DNA of 64,000 nt from NCBI RefSeq assembly GCF_905163445.1, contig NC_053197.1, positions 12,772,001 through 12,836,000 on the forward strand, written 5' to 3'. This DNA is from Pararge aegeria. Lineage: Eukaryota; Arthropoda; Insecta; Lepidoptera; Nymphalidae. This document shows positions 21,401 to 32,120 of this stretch, piece by piece. The translations under genes were made by a program, and so were the position numbers. The notes under the pieces are model-generated. The model did no database searches. It was not told the origin of the DNA and worked only from the letters and a program-made list of their open reading frames with translations. Numbering within the stretch: position 1 is the stretch's first letter; every line of letters starts with the position of its first letter.

Positions 21401-21799
21401 AAGTAGAAACGTTAAATAAAAAACTTATTCTACCTTTTGTGCATTTGAGGTTATAATTCACAACAATCTATCACCGTTTAATACAAAAAGCCGTCATGTT
21501 TCCACGTATGAGTAAGACAAGTCGTAACATTATATGCGTCAAAAACAACGGACGGTAGGTATTTCCTGCAATCAACTTTTTGCGCTGTAAAATATTTCAG
21601 CTTCTTTATAGTTGTAAGCTGCTGAGCCTTAAAGCTCATGTGTATTAAGTAATGAGAGTTTAAAACCTTTTGTAATTTACGCCATTTATGGACAAAATTG
21701 GATAATCTTTAAGAAGTTTTATTGGACTTTATACTTGTAAACTATGCGTTATAAATAAAACCTTATTTGTGTTTTTATGAAGGTATAATATTATGACAT

Positions 21800-21900
21800 T
21801 AATGCTAGTTGTGCCTAAAAATCCGAGCGTGCGGTTGGCGGTGACTGCCGAGTAGCATTCGGAACTTTACGGACTACAGCGGGGCATGTTTGGCGCGCGG
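21800..21900. other. GC-rich island of unknown nature
   Basis: A 100-bp GC-rich patch (GTGCGGTTGGCGGTGACTGC, GGGGCATGTTTGGCGCGCGG) in AT-rich DNA. No reading frame or repeat match. Confidence 0.3.
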
Positions 21901-21996
21901 GTGAAATTTGATTTTCTATTTGCTTTATACCCGCTCTTAACCTTTATCGATATTTTATATAGATTTGATTACAATACTTAACTAACATTCGTACTT

Positions 21997-22245
21997 TTTA
22001 TTTCAGAGAAATATTGCTAATCCTTATTGATTTTATAAATGTGAATGTGTGTTTGTGAAAGGTACTTATGCGTTTAATATTGCCACGGAGCATACTCCTT
22101 ACAAGTTAGGCCGCTACAATCTTAGACTGCATCGTCGCTTACTACCAGGTGAGATTACAAAATATATTATGTGGAAAAATAAAACACAAACATACTTTCG
22201 CATTTATAAAATCAATAAGGATTAGCAATCCTTCTTTGAAATAAA
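21997..22245. repeat. 61-bp inverted repeat enclosing a SINE fragment
   Basis: Arms 21997-22057 and 22185-22245 are complementary at roughly 85-90%, sharing an exact core GCTAATCCTTATTGATTTTA (and onward to TAAATG). The loop contains a family A SINE piece. Confidence 0.65.
22083..22160 (+). mobile_element. SINE family A fragment
   Basis: ACAAGTTAGGCCGCTACAAT, CTTAGACTGCATCGTCGC. Lies in the loop of the surrounding inverted repeat. Confidence 0.6.
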
Positions 22246-22500
22246 AATTATTAAAGTGAGTAATGTAAAGTTATCAAGTGAAGAAGTAATTATTTCGGTT
22301 AACTACAAATCTGCACGCCATCAAGCATTATAAACTCAAAAAATAACGAGAATGTCAAAAAAAAAAACAAAGAAAAAGACGAAACGAACATACTTTCGCA
22401 TAAATTATAACATAAGTATAAGTTAATTTCGAAGTAATTTTTTGTTGTTTAAGTTAACTACAAATCGTTAGGAGCACGCCATCAAGCATTATAAACTCAT
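22187..22500. repeat. Local tandem duplication, about 155-200 bp units
   Basis: AACATACTTTCGCAT occurs at about 22188 and 22388, and GCACGCCATCAAGCATTATA at 22312 and 22474, each in the same order, with GTTAACTACAAATC before the latter. Two diverged tandem copies. Confidence 0.65.
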
Positions 22501-22675
22501 TATGTGAGGTGCTCCTAATTCTAAGTCCACTCTTAAGATAACGGACCTTTAAAGAATATGTTAATTTTAATATCAGTACTTAAGTATCCCAGTAATTTGT
22601 ATAATTACAAAGTGGGTACGCGGACAATAGAGATGTCATGTGCATTTATATATCGGTAGATACGCTTTTAAAATT

Positions 22676-22760
22676 ATCGTGGCAGGTCAGAATACGTTTG
22701 TCTGTTTCTTCCCGCGGGTGTCGTATGAGGCGACTAAGGGAATATGTAGCGGTCTCCACA
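22676..22760 (+). mobile_element. RTE-like LINE 3' fragment (family H)
   Basis: GTGGCAGGTCAGAATACG, CGCGGGTGTCGTATGAGGCG, ACTAAGGGAATATG. Cut off where the other copies continue. Confidence 0.6.
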
Positions 22761-22959
22761 TTACAGAACTAGATGGCGCCAAAAAAATCCTGCATCGCTA
22801 GCGAAGTGTTCACGAAGAATGCCTATCTATATATACAACTTGCAAACTTGAGATGTATATACATATTTCTGAAGGTATGAGAATTAATATAGGATGCTTT
22901 TTATCACGAAATTAAGCTCAGTTTTTTTGGGAGAGGGGAAGAAGGTCTTTGACGATTTT

Positions 22960-23231
22960 ACACTATAACACCGTCAAATGATAACCGACTTAAATAATTA
23001 CTTTTGTACTTTAGAGGTTATAATGTTTGTTTAATTTTGCCCAAATTTCGTGTAGATCTGATGAATGTGATTGGAGATAGAGGACACAACTCCTCAGCGG
23101 ACGGCAGCCAACCCGTCATTTAAGGCTTACCTATCCTAAATAAATAATGTGCGTAGAATTACACCTAAATCGAATGCCGCATGTCTTTCGAAAAACAAAA
23201 ACAAACGCAGACGAAGTCGCGTGCAACAGAT
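22960..23231 (+). mobile_element. Helitron, decayed 3' end
   Basis: Ends AAACGCAGACGAAGTCGCG then GCAACAGATAG, a mutated form of GCAACAGCTAG at 39.85 kb. Upstream TTTCGTGTAGATCTGATGAA fits the body. The left boundary is an estimate. Confidence 0.5.
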
Positions 23232-23339
23232 AGTAAATTATAATTAGAATTTCAAGAAATAAAGATATTAAATCTTTATTTCTCGACACGCACAATAAGT
23301 ACAGCCTACGTAAGTACATTTAGTGGTAATAGCGCTTTT

Positions 23340-23612
23340 CGTGATAGAGCTCATCCGGCCAAGTACTACTGCACTTTTTGCTGCCGACAAGCAGTATTGC
23401 TATGTTCCAGTCGCAAGGGCCTGGAACATAGCAATACTGCTGCAAGGTAAGTGTTAAGCCTCTGTGCCGCTATAACTGGCACAGAGGCTTAACTCTTACG
23501 CCTCAAATTGGTGGCCACAGGGCGGTATTTTGTAGGACTTGCATGCTCTGCGAGAACATTGCTCTGTTTATATGCGACGGTTTTCTCGTACTCAGGTGGG
23601 CCATCTGTTTAT
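23340..23612 (-). mobile_element. Multi-hairpin DNA element
   Basis: Two adjacent perfect hairpins: arms 23390-23410 and 23421-23441 (21 bp, 10-base loop), then 23454-23468 and 23478-23492 (15 bp, 9-base loop). The right end, in reverse, reads AACAGATGGCCCACCTGAGT, shared with the elements at 5.18 and 32.13 kb; the left end shares AGAGCTCATCCG with 49.34 kb. Non-coding; probably a Helitron or MITE. Confidence 0.65.
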
Positions 23613-24003
23613 TTCGTCAACTATTAAATACTATTATAAAAAACATCACCTAAAATATCAAATATCGATATGTTTTAACAAACCTAGCTGACAAGTGACA
23701 AGCCATACGTATGTATTGATTAGTTGTTCTCACCTAATGTTGCTACGATCCATTTATTTTCACATCCTTTTAGAACAATGCCAATTACAACTAGATACCG
23801 CTCTTACATAACTATTCGAGCAATTTTAATTAAAGACATCACTACAATTTTTACAAGAATACTGAGGTAGTATTTTTTTTATCTGAAGACATGTTCATCA
23901 CAGACAAGTTTGTTATTGCTGTCTAAAGGCCTCCATTCATAGACAATCCGCCTCAGCGATCGATCGCTTCGAAACTTTCCTCGACACACATGCAATCGAT
24001 TTA

Positions 24004-24235
24004 TGACGACCTTCATGGCGCAGCGGTGAGCGCAGTGGTTTTAATTTGGAGGTCCCGGGTTCTATTCTCAGCATGGGCAATTTAAGAATTTATGTTTTCT
24101 AAATTTTCGGTTGACTGGCCCTGGTCTACCGACAAAGACGTCCCGCTAAGTTATTGAGCGTTCCGGTACGATGTCGCAAAGAAACCTATAACTGCCATAC
24201 TGCCTAACAGGTTCGTAATCGTACAGCTATCAGAA
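24004..24235 (+). mobile_element. SINE family A with tRNA-like head
   Basis: Head ATGGCGCAGCGGTGAGCGC (A box) and GGAGGTCCCGGGTTCTATTC (B box), spacer ending in GGTCTACCGACAAAGACG, then CCGGTACGATGTCGCAAAG and CCTAACAGGTTCG. The copy that best shows the family's tRNA origin. Confidence 0.8.
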
Positions 24236-24744
24236 TATTCAGATTTATGATACAGTGGGTGGTGTTACTTCTTGCGTTTCAGAGTGACATCAACAACAAC
24301 TTTTTCCGTGCGCAGGAGTTTTGTAAAAATTTAATTAAATTTACACGAGAGCGCTAATGCGTGGGCTTGATAATTAAAGGGTTCGGCATGTGTGATCGCG
24401 GTTGTAAATTATTGAAAACACTGTACAAAAACAACCTTTGTCGAAGTTAATTGATGATTACAAACAACCGGACAAGTCAGAGTTAAACTCGCCCACGGAG
24501 CGCTTCGTACCAATTTTCTTCAATTAACACTAATAAGGATGCATAGCAAGCAAAACACAAAACCACTTTTCTTATATTCCTTTTAATTTATAATGTTTTA
24601 TGTTTATTATTTTTTGCTATTGGAAATGTAATAGCAACAAATAATTAAAAAAACTTACACTCCATACCATCACTACATCTAAAGTTTTAAGTCTGTACCT
24701 ATAACGAATCTGTAAGTACAGCCCGCTGATTGACTTACGGATAC

Positions 24745-24905
24745 GGATGTTCAATCAAAAAGGATCGGCTTCTGAACGAAACGTGCGTGGTGTGGAGTAT
24801 AAGGACTGATGAAATTATAAATTACACCGTACAGATTCTCCTGCATTTCGCGGAGTATAGCAAATAAAGCTTAATTTTTAAAATTTATCATCGAATTCCG
24901 TAACG
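24745..24905 (+). mobile_element. Repeat shared with 48.5 kb (possible Penelope-like tail), diverged
   Basis: GAACGAAACGTGCGTGG, ATGAAATTATAAATTACACC, GATTCTCCTGCATTTCGCGG and TAACGCCTACTTC recur in order at 48.52-48.68 kb. Non-coding. Confidence 0.5.
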
Positions 24906-24909
24906 CCTA

Positions 24910-25855
24910 CTTCTATCTAATATTTAATAAAAGGGTTCCTAAAATGACTCGTACTAATGCTACTTTACTTATTAGTAAAATATTTGTTTTTAAGTCCTGC
25001 AAAGAGTTCGACTTTTTAGCGAAGTAGATATATCATTCTAAGATAATGATGTTCTGGACATTTTATTGTTCTTAACTACGCGAAATATGTTTTAGGGAGA
25101 TAACAACAAAACCATAATTTGTATCACACACGGTTGTAAATAATGTCAAAAATCTGGATGATTTTTAATGATGTAGAAAGTAAAGCCTAATTACTTTAGC
25201 CGAACATGAAGTTTCAACTTTATAATCTCCCCATCTATATTAATACAACCTATAAATAAAAAAACCGTGGACCTTGCCTTGATTTCGTTTCTTTATTTAT
25301 TTTTTTGAGAATTTTTTGATCATTATAAAGTGCTGAGGAATTTCAGTAATGCGCGCCCACTCCTTAATGATTCGAGGGAGGTTACTACAACCTGTTCTAC
25401 ATATACATTTAAAAAATGATAAAACGCCCTTAACGATTTATAAGCGACACCAACCGCTATCACTTTGGCGTATCTCGAAGCTCGTGGACATCCATAAAGA
25501 TACTTGTTAACAAGTAACATACGTAAAGATGGCAGGTGGTCATGACTTTTTGTATTATTCCTTTACAAACCTATAATTTGTATGGTATGAACATAACGCT
25601 GTTCTTAATTATAAATACGGGTAATCGGAATAATAATGCAAGTGGCACTTGGGTTTTTTTTGGATTTATTCCTTTAATTTATGGCGAAAGTACATTGATA
25701 ACATTTCGATTGTTATCTGTTACAATGCAATTAATTACACTTTTTGTAATTAAAATAAAGTCAAAGCCCAATCGAAATGTTCCGTAGCGTTTTATTTAAA
25801 TTTTCGATTCCAACGAACAACGTACACAGTTAATTTATAAGAATACAAAAATAAA
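24910..25855. other. Unassigned stretch with a short inverted repeat
   Basis: AT-rich. ACATTTCGATTG at about 25700-25711 and CAATCGAAATGT at about 25770-25781 form a 12-bp inverted pair around 58 bases. No gene seen. Confidence 0.4.
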
Positions 25856-25861
25856 TTCAAA

Positions 25862-26135
25862 ATTCAAATTCAAAAAGTCTATTTGGGCCTTTCCAAGGCA
25901 CTTACCAAGAGTTCATACATATATGTTTTATGTAAACTTTGATCTTATTGTCAGACATCTCTAAGATTTCATTCGGTAATTTGTTATAAAATAATATACA
26001 ATTTCCCTTGAATGAATTACCTATATTATGTAGCCTAGAAAACTGCACAACGAATTTATTTTTACTTCTAATTTTCATACTGCTACAGTCCATTTTCTTT
26101 TTAAATTTCAAAATTTTTGGATATTTACCGACTAT
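25862..26135 (-). pseudogene. LINE reverse transcriptase C-terminus, fragment
   Basis: A minus-strand frame of 69 codons (26111-25902) reads SRLHNIGNSFKGNCILFYNK followed by LPNEI, the GxxxxxxxIxFYNKLPxxI pattern found near the end of LINE ORF2 proteins (compare RFYNMIPKVI at 5.6 kb). It is followed by a tail with ATTTTGAATTTGAATTTT. Only the last part survives, so no activity is possible. Confidence 0.7.
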
Positions 26136-26243
26136 GTACTGACATTGAAGCTAGACTTTTGGCCGCCAACTCGCCTGTGGTAATGATTCAGGTATACAAA
26201 TGTAAGCGGGTACGGGTTACCCTGCTAACCTTAACCCTGTGAC

Positions 26244-26429
26244 ATAACTGCCATAACTCTATGGCATAACTATGACATAACTGTCATAACTGTATGGCAT
26301 AACTATGACATGACTGTCATAACCCCATGGCATAACTATGAAGTAACTGTCATAACTCTATAGCATATATGTCATAGTTATGCCATAGGGCTATGGCAGT
26401 TGTCATAGTTATGCCATAGGGTTATGACA
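26244..26429. repeat. 33-bp tandem repeat that folds back on itself
   Basis: About three and a half direct units starting at 26244, 26277, 26310 and 26343 (core TGGCATAACTATGAC), followed from about 26373 by two inverted units (GTCATAGTTATGCCATAGGG). Left and right halves can pair over most of their length. Confidence 0.85.
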
Positions 26430-26459
26430 AGACCAATTCCGAATTTTCTGATATAATAA

Positions 26460-26512
26460 ATTCCCAAATTCCCTGTGCCCGGGATCAAATCCAGGACCTG
26501 AGACCTCCCACA
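26460..26512 (-). mobile_element. SINE family A head fragment
   Basis: TTCCCAAATTCCCTGTGCCC then a decayed B box GGGATCAAATCC and GACCTCCCAC. Confidence 0.5.
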
Positions 26513-26917
26513 TGCACTTAAGACTGCGCACACATGTGCATGCGCTGTGGTAATTAACAGGCAGTTTGATAAATTATATCATTGCACGGGACCCTAAAAC
26601 CAGGGAGTTCCACTGAGTGTTTATCGAGAAAACGCATCGTAAATACCTCGGCAAAGATAATCAGCCACGATCCGATGCTCGTTCTTCATTCCACGCCGTG
26701 GTTTCGACTGAAATGGAGCAAAAAGCTTACGGTGGCATGGCGATAAATCTTGACTACTATACCTACCGGCGCTTTGGTTGTATTATAATGACTTTAGGGT
26801 CCTTTTTTTTATAAAAATTTATATGTGAGATAATTGAAGAAGATTTTTTGACGACCTTCGTGTATTGTTTGCCGCTTATGATATTAAAAAAAACACTCAT
26901 TTTTGTCAGGTTTTCGT

Positions 26918-27170
26918 TATTTGCGCAGTTTGCAGCGACCCTGCTTTCTGAGCCCAAGGCCGTGGGTTCGATTCCCACTACTGGAAAATATTTGTGTGAT
27001 GAACATGAATGTTTTTCAGTGTCCGGGTGTTCATATGTATTTTCTAAGTATTTATGTATATAATTCCTAAATATATTCATCAGGCATCTTAGTACCCATA
27101 ACACAAGCTACGCTTACTTTGGGGCTAGATTGCGATGTGTGTCTTGTCGTAGTATATTTATTTATTTATT
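26918..27170 (+). mobile_element. SINE family B
   Basis: Begins in the head (GCGCAGTTTGCAGCGACCC), B box GTGGGTTCGATTCCCAC, AGTGTCCGGGTGTTCAT, CCATAACACAAGCTACGC, TTTGGGGCTAGATTGCG, TATTTATTTATT tail. Confidence 0.85.
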
Positions 27171-27174
27171 AATC

Positions 27175-27340
27175 ATTTATTTATGGCCCTCTACAGGGCC
27201 CGGGTCTCCTCCCACAGTGAGAAGGGGTTAAGGCTCAGTGCGGATTGATGGTGAAGTATACTTTGCTTTAATTTGCTTTGCGATAATTCAGAAACAGTAA
27301 GGGTAGTAGGTGATAGCCTAGTGGCTAATTGATATGATGA
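27175..27340 (-). mobile_element. SINE family G fragment
   Basis: GGCCCGGGTCTCCTCCCACA, GTGAGAAGGGGTTAAGGC, CAGTGCGGATTG; then it degrades. Confidence 0.55.
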
Positions 27341-27644
27341 TGATGAAAAATTACACTTCAGGATAAAACTGGTTATCAATAGTGAAAGAACTATTAAATT
27401 CTATTCAGTAGTTTTAGAGTATTGATGATGAGATTCAGACAATCCATGTAGCTTTCCAGACAGAGACAGTATCTATAGAAATCTGCAAAGACGCAACTCA
27501 CGGCTGTATAGGCAAAACATATAACTGAAAGCCTAACCAATAAGGCAATCCATCAAATACATAATAAATCATTTTGTCAATGATCAATCATTCTTTGCGA
27601 CATGATTCGTGATCGTACCGGCTCATTAATTTACATTAAGTCCA

Positions 27645-27740
27645 ATGCGGTGATGGCCTAGTGGTTAGGACTTCGGCTTCACGTTAGAGGGGTCGAATTC
27701 GAATCCCAGCACGCACTTTTCAAAGTTAGTTTATTTATTT
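27645..27740 (+). mobile_element. SINE family G, tRNA-like head
   Basis: GTGATGGCCTAGTGGTTAGG (A box), CTTCGGCTTCACG, TCGAATTCGAATCCCAGC (B box). The body is missing. Confidence 0.7.
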
Positions 27741-27905
27741 ATCTTATCTTATATCTTTAAACGAGCAATTCTTGTTTATATATAATTGGAATCTCGAAAT
27801 CGGCTCCAACGATTTTTGATGAAATTTAGTATACAGGGTTTCCAACAGGGGGCGATGAATCGATCTAGCTAGTATTCACTTTTATTGGAGTCTCAGAATC
27901 ATTTA
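27738..27905 (+). mobile_element. Helitron-like fragment
   Basis: ATCTTTAAACGAGCAATTCT, GAATCTCGAAATCGGCTCC, GATTTTTGATGAAATTTAG, GATGAATCGATCTAGCTAG. I know this block as a common butterfly repeat; the class is from recall. Confidence 0.4.
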
Positions 27906-27989
27906 TATTGGACATAGTTTTATTTAAACATCTTTATTGCGTAGTATAGGATAAATTAAGAATATACATTAAAATAATTAGAGTTAAGA

Positions 27990-28115
27990 GGCCCATAGGT
28001 TCGTAAACTTAAAACTAAAGCTACGAGGATACCAAACGCGTCCTAGTCTAAGAAGAAGCCCGCAACAAACTTAGCCGGGGTTTTTTTTGTTATCACCATT
28101 ACACATTATCATTTA
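27990..28115 (-). mobile_element. LINE family C 3' fragment
   Basis: Reversed CTTCTTCTTAGACTAGGACG-type block, seen here as CGTCCTAGTCTAAGAAGAAG, then CAACAAACTTAGCCGG and GTTATCACCATTACAC. Confidence 0.7.
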
Positions 28116-28186
28116 AAAATTTTAATAATTCACACCCAAGCTTTTTTATCGATTACGTAGTCCTTTATTTGAATATGAATTATGAA

Positions 28187-28352
28187 AGGCTTTGTCTAAT
28201 TTCGGGAAAATAATGGAGAACTCTCACGCAGGTTTCCTCATAAACGTTAAACGTACAGAACCTAGAAAAGTAGGAGGTTATTGACAAGGTTCGAACTCGG
28301 CTCCCAAGAAGTGATGCTAATTGCTATCACCGCTTTTGCCAGGCTTTAGTTT
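28187..28352 (-). mobile_element. SINE family G, diverged
   Basis: ATAATGGAGAACTCTCACGC, AGGTTTCCTCA, GGTTCGAACTCGGCTCCC, GCTATCACCGC head end. Confidence 0.65.
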
Positions 28353-28719
28353 CCATTCACACTAACGTCGATAGCACGTGATGATTAGTTACTCGAAAAC
28401 TTACATCAAAATTCGAAACTTCAGTCAGTTTACGCAATGTTGATACCAGGTGTAAGTACTCGTGGATATAAGTATTTAAATTGCCCGATAAATTTGCACT
28501 TAAAAAACCTTTATAAGTTCGTCGTCAAAACCGTTATACCTAATAAAATTTTACTACATATAAATATAGACTTAAAAATTATCATAGTTTTGTAATCTTA
28601 GTGGAATCTCTGTGAATTGAGTTTTAAAATAATTTAAATGAAGGTTTGTTATGTACTAGATGCCGCCAGCGATCATTTATGTCCGTCTGCAGTTTTATTG
28701 GTAAGACGTACCCAATGCT

Positions 28720-28872
28720 TACAGTTTGAATCCCCTGGAATCTGGTTTTTTTCCGAGATAAAAACTACTCTTATCCATTTCCAGGATGTAATCTATCCTG
28801 GTGCCAAATTTCATCAAGATTCGGTTGGTCAAAAGGTTGTGCTGAACCTAGGTACCAAACAAACAAACAGAC
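28720..28872 (+). mobile_element. Helitron internal fragment
   Basis: AATCCCCTGGAATCTGG, ATCTATCCTGGTGCCAAATT, TTTCATCAAGATTCGG, AACAAACAAACAG: the standard body of insect Helitron-like repeats, without the CTAG end. Confidence 0.45.
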
Positions 28873-28929
28873 ATATTTCCGTATTTATTTCATTAATATG
28901 GATAATTTTAAAAGGAAAGTTCACATGAG

Positions 28930-29630
28930 TAGCAACTCGACCGTAAATTTTTACGACAATGTGTTGACATTTAAAAATCACGCAAATAAATTGTTTTAAC
29001 AGATTAAGGGCGGCCAATTAAAGGCTTATCGTAATAAGGTGTTCGCTTTTTGAATATCTTATGAATACTTAATGAAGTTTGTAAGAAACCCGATTACTTT
29101 ATCCGTTTAAAATACATTACTTCATACCGAAATACTTAAGTCTATATTTCCGTGCGGAAACGCTGGCTTAATTTTGTTAATGTTAAGTTAAAACTTTTGA
29201 GCTAGTGAGAATACTAATAAAGTTATGTCATTATTTTACATCGGCGGAAAAAGCAAGGAAGGCATTTAAATAAAAATCGGGGCTTCAATTATTATTATTT
29301 AAGTGAATGCATCAATTACAATAAAATAACTTGAAGTTTAATCAAGGAGCAAATATCTACTATAACATTTATAATCGTCATCGTCGTCAGTGGACACCTT
29401 CTCATTTTTGTAGGAGACCCGTGCCCTGTAGTTGACCAAATTGTGTAGTGTATTCTTGACTAGATGAGTTGGAATTTCTAGTTGGACAAAAATAGCATAA
29501 GCTACCGTCTTACTTAATCTTATATTATTATTATTTGTATAGTTTATTAGTTACTCACTGTTTAAAGTAAGAATAATATTTTCAGACATGTCCAATTAAT
29601 TTCTCTGAATTATTTTTTTATCTAACATAA
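28930..29630. other. Unassigned intergenic stretch
   Basis: AT-rich; no repeat match or gene. A possible SINE head (GGCTAGTGGTTAGCATG with AATCCCGGGTCGG) begins at about 29633. Confidence 0.35.
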
Positions 29631-29812
29631 GTTCGGCTAGTGGTTAGCATGTTCAACTTAGAATCCCGGGTCGGAAAAAAATATATAAGGTATTGTGTAT
29701 TTTCTATTTACGAATTTTCGGTACCAGACCGAAATTGGGAAGATCACAGTATCAGCCCCCATCACAGTAACTGTGGTAACAGTCGTTTAAGACCACCAAC
29801 CCGCATTGGAGC

Positions 29813-30020
29813 CCGGCTAAGTTGGTTGTGGGCTCTTCTTACCCGGCTAAGTTTGTTGTGGGTTCTTCTTAGACCAGGGCGCGTTTGGAACCCCCGAAGC
29901 TTTAAGTTGGCGAACAAAGTTATCACCATCCCCTTACATCTATGTAAACATATATGTATGAACGCTTCATAAGTGCCTGTGATGTGATAGGCCTACATAA
30001 GTAAAGAATTTTTGAATTTG
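29813..30020 (+). mobile_element. LINE family C 3' end with internal duplication
   Basis: CCCGGCTAAGTTGGTTGTGG and CCCGGCTAAGTTTGTTGTGG stand in tandem about 30 bp apart (29813-29872); then CTTAGACCAGGGCGCGTTTG, AAAGTTATCACCATCCC and the tail CCTGTGATGTGATAGGCC with AAAGAATTTTTGAATTTG. Confidence 0.75.
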
Positions 30021-30120
30021 GAGCAGCGTGGTGGCCATATGCTCTAAAATCGTCTCTCGTTGTATGAGAGACGAGACCTATACCAAACAGTGTTTCGTCG
30101 GTAGACTGCGGATGGTGATG
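30021..30120 (+). mobile_element. Repeat fragment with short hairpin
   Basis: GAGCAGCGTGGTGGCCATATG, ATGCTCTAAAATCGTCTCTCG, then GTATGAGAGACGAG: a short hairpin (CGTCTCTC and GAGAGACG). The first part resembles a common lepidopteran SINE/RTE tail. Confidence 0.4.
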
Positions 30121-30124
30121 TCTA

Positions 30125-31020
30125 GTTTAGATATACAATATGTAGTAACACATTTTAACGAGCGGTCAGCAAATATAACAATATCACAACGTAGTAATGC
30201 CATTTACCTGCGGATAAAGGTAGTGAAAATAACTTCTCTGTTGAAGTCACTGAGTAAACTACACCCTACATATTATTTTTTACATTCATACACTGTAAAA
30301 CAAAGAAAGCTACTTTCGTCTACGATATTTGGTTTAATACATATAACCGGTCGGGTATTTAGACAACACTAAACTGTGTCGCAATCCAATAGCATCTCGT
30401 TTTGAGACATGTCCAATTCATTTCTTTGAACCAACATTAATCTCTTCATAAAAATATACAATTATCTATTTAAGACGGGTACACATTAAAAATAGTTCGC
30501 AAGAAATTTCGTTATATTGTAACGTAAGGTAAAGCTTCACTCAGCGATCACTGTGTTTATTTCCAAGTAAATATCTCAATCATTATATTGTTTGACTTTG
30601 AGTCTACCATTGTGATCATAGAAATAAGAAAAACAGACCATGCATTAAAGCACATAGCAAAGGGGTCTCGTCGTGGAGATTTTATAAATCTGATTAACAG
30701 TGCACCTAATGACTTGTTTGAAATCTATATATATTATATATAGAATATAGATATATATGCATATGCATTTTTCCCAATAAAATGCATATAAAATAAACTA
30801 ATGTAAATAAAGTCTGATATAAATTTCTCACAAAATGTCATGCCGAACGATGTATACCCAACTTTATGTTAAAACGAGCAGGCACCTAATTTTAATATGA
30901 CAGACAAAACAATGTTTAGCTAAGAACAAATAAATCAATAGACTAATAATAAATGTCGGTCAAAACATAAAAAGATAGCCAAGACTAGTTACGTGTGTAA
31001 CTTGTACTATATTATATATT
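30125..31020. other. Unassigned intergenic stretch
   Basis: AT-rich, with (TA)-rich imperfect palindromes near 30725-30770. No gene recognised. Confidence 0.35.
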
Positions 31021-31022
31021 TA

Positions 31023-31282
31023 CTAGTTGCTGCCCGCGTCTTCGTCCGTTAGTGTTTATGATAAATTATAAATTTCAGTACTGAATACTAGTAGCAACAT
31101 GTTGATATTTGCTGACCAACATTTTTTTTTTTGTAAAAATAAATGTTTATAAAAAGTATTCTATGTTACTTCTAATACCTCTAAAAATATGTTTTAGAGT
31201 GTCTTGAGACAATCGGTTAAGTAATTTTTGCGTGAAAGCGTTACAAACATCTCTGCATTCACATTTATAATATTAGTAAGGA
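31023..31282 (-). mobile_element. Helitron, complete short copy
   Basis: In reverse orientation it starts TCCTTACTAATATTATAAAT and ends GACGCGGGCAGCAACTAG|T. TC at the start, CTAG at the end and an adjacent T fit Helitron rules. 260 bp, non-autonomous. Confidence 0.65.
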
Positions 31283-31990
31283 TCAACTGACAGAATTTAA
31301 TATTTCTTGGCAACTTAATAATATAGAATACTTGCACAGACATAATCAAGTAGCCAGGATAGTTCATCAACAACTTGCTCTTCGGTTTGGCCTTATCGAT
31401 TTTGAGATGCCTTACTATAGGTACGACCCAGCGTCAGTTCTTGAAAATAGCAGTGCATTGCTCTACTGGGATCGAACGATTATCACTGACAGGTATATTA
31501 CAGCTAATAGACCTGATATAGTGCTAGTCGATCGATCAGTGCGCCGTGCAATAATTGTTGATATAACTATTCCACATGACGATAATCTGGTGAAAGCTGA
31601 AAAGGAAAAAGTATCTAAATACTTGGACCTTGCTCACGAGATTACCGCCATGTGGAATGTTGAGTCGACCGTTGTTGTTCCGATAGTCGTTTCAGTCAAT
31701 GGTCTTCTCGCGAAAAGCTTCGACCAACATCTCAAGAAGCTTTCGCTTGGTTGTTGGATCAAGGGTCGGATACAGAAGGCAGTAGTCCTTGGAACGGCGC
31801 GTATTGTGAGGAGATTTCTCACTCTGGAGCCCTGACCACCGGTTGCTTGGGCATTCAAAAGCCCCGCAAGCGGAGAGTGGAAGTTTTTTTTTTATAAATT
31901 TTTAATAGTGTTTTTTAATTTATTCTTAAGCATTGTTAATAATTTAAAAAAAAAAAGAAAAATAATAAATGATAGAAATATAAAATAGTT
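31283..31990 (+). pseudogene. LINE ORF C-terminus with restriction-like endonuclease domain
   Basis: An open frame of at least 167 codons ends at 31835. It carries the endonuclease signature of R2/R4/NeSL-type non-LTR elements: RPD at residues 60-62 followed 14 residues later by D77 (RPD-x14-D), then IPHDDNLVKAEKEK and SKYLDLAHEI, where the conserved Lys-Tyr follows. Such domains nick the target DNA before reverse transcription. The catalytic triad-like residues are all present, but the reverse transcriptase and the zinc-finger part are missing, so this is a 5'-truncated copy. The 3' UTR of about 150 bp ends in an A-rich tract at 31949-31960. The Helitron upstream ends exactly where this begins, so the true left edge may have been overwritten. 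The exact clade is not determined. Confidence 0.85.
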
Positions 31991-31993
31991 ACC

Positions 31994-32112
31994 TCTTTTA
32001 TATAGTAATATAAAAGCGACAAGGCCGCCTTTTGTATTCTGCTTCTATTTTTATGTTTCTTTTTTTCTTATAAAATTCTTTTAATTCATGTGGTGTACAA
32101 ATAAAGAGTAAT
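31994..32112 (+). mobile_element. LINE 3' UTR fragment, diverged hairpin
   Basis: AAAGCGACAAGGCCGCCTTTTG, TTCATGTGGTGTACAAATAAAG and a short AATAAT tail: the tail of the same group as 13.74 kb, forward orientation. Confidence 0.55.
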
Positions 32113-32120
32113 AATAATAA

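Noticed and set aside
21800..21900. GC-rich patch as a CpG-island promoter
   Set aside because: Too short, with no coding exon or initiator nearby; noted only as a composition anomaly.
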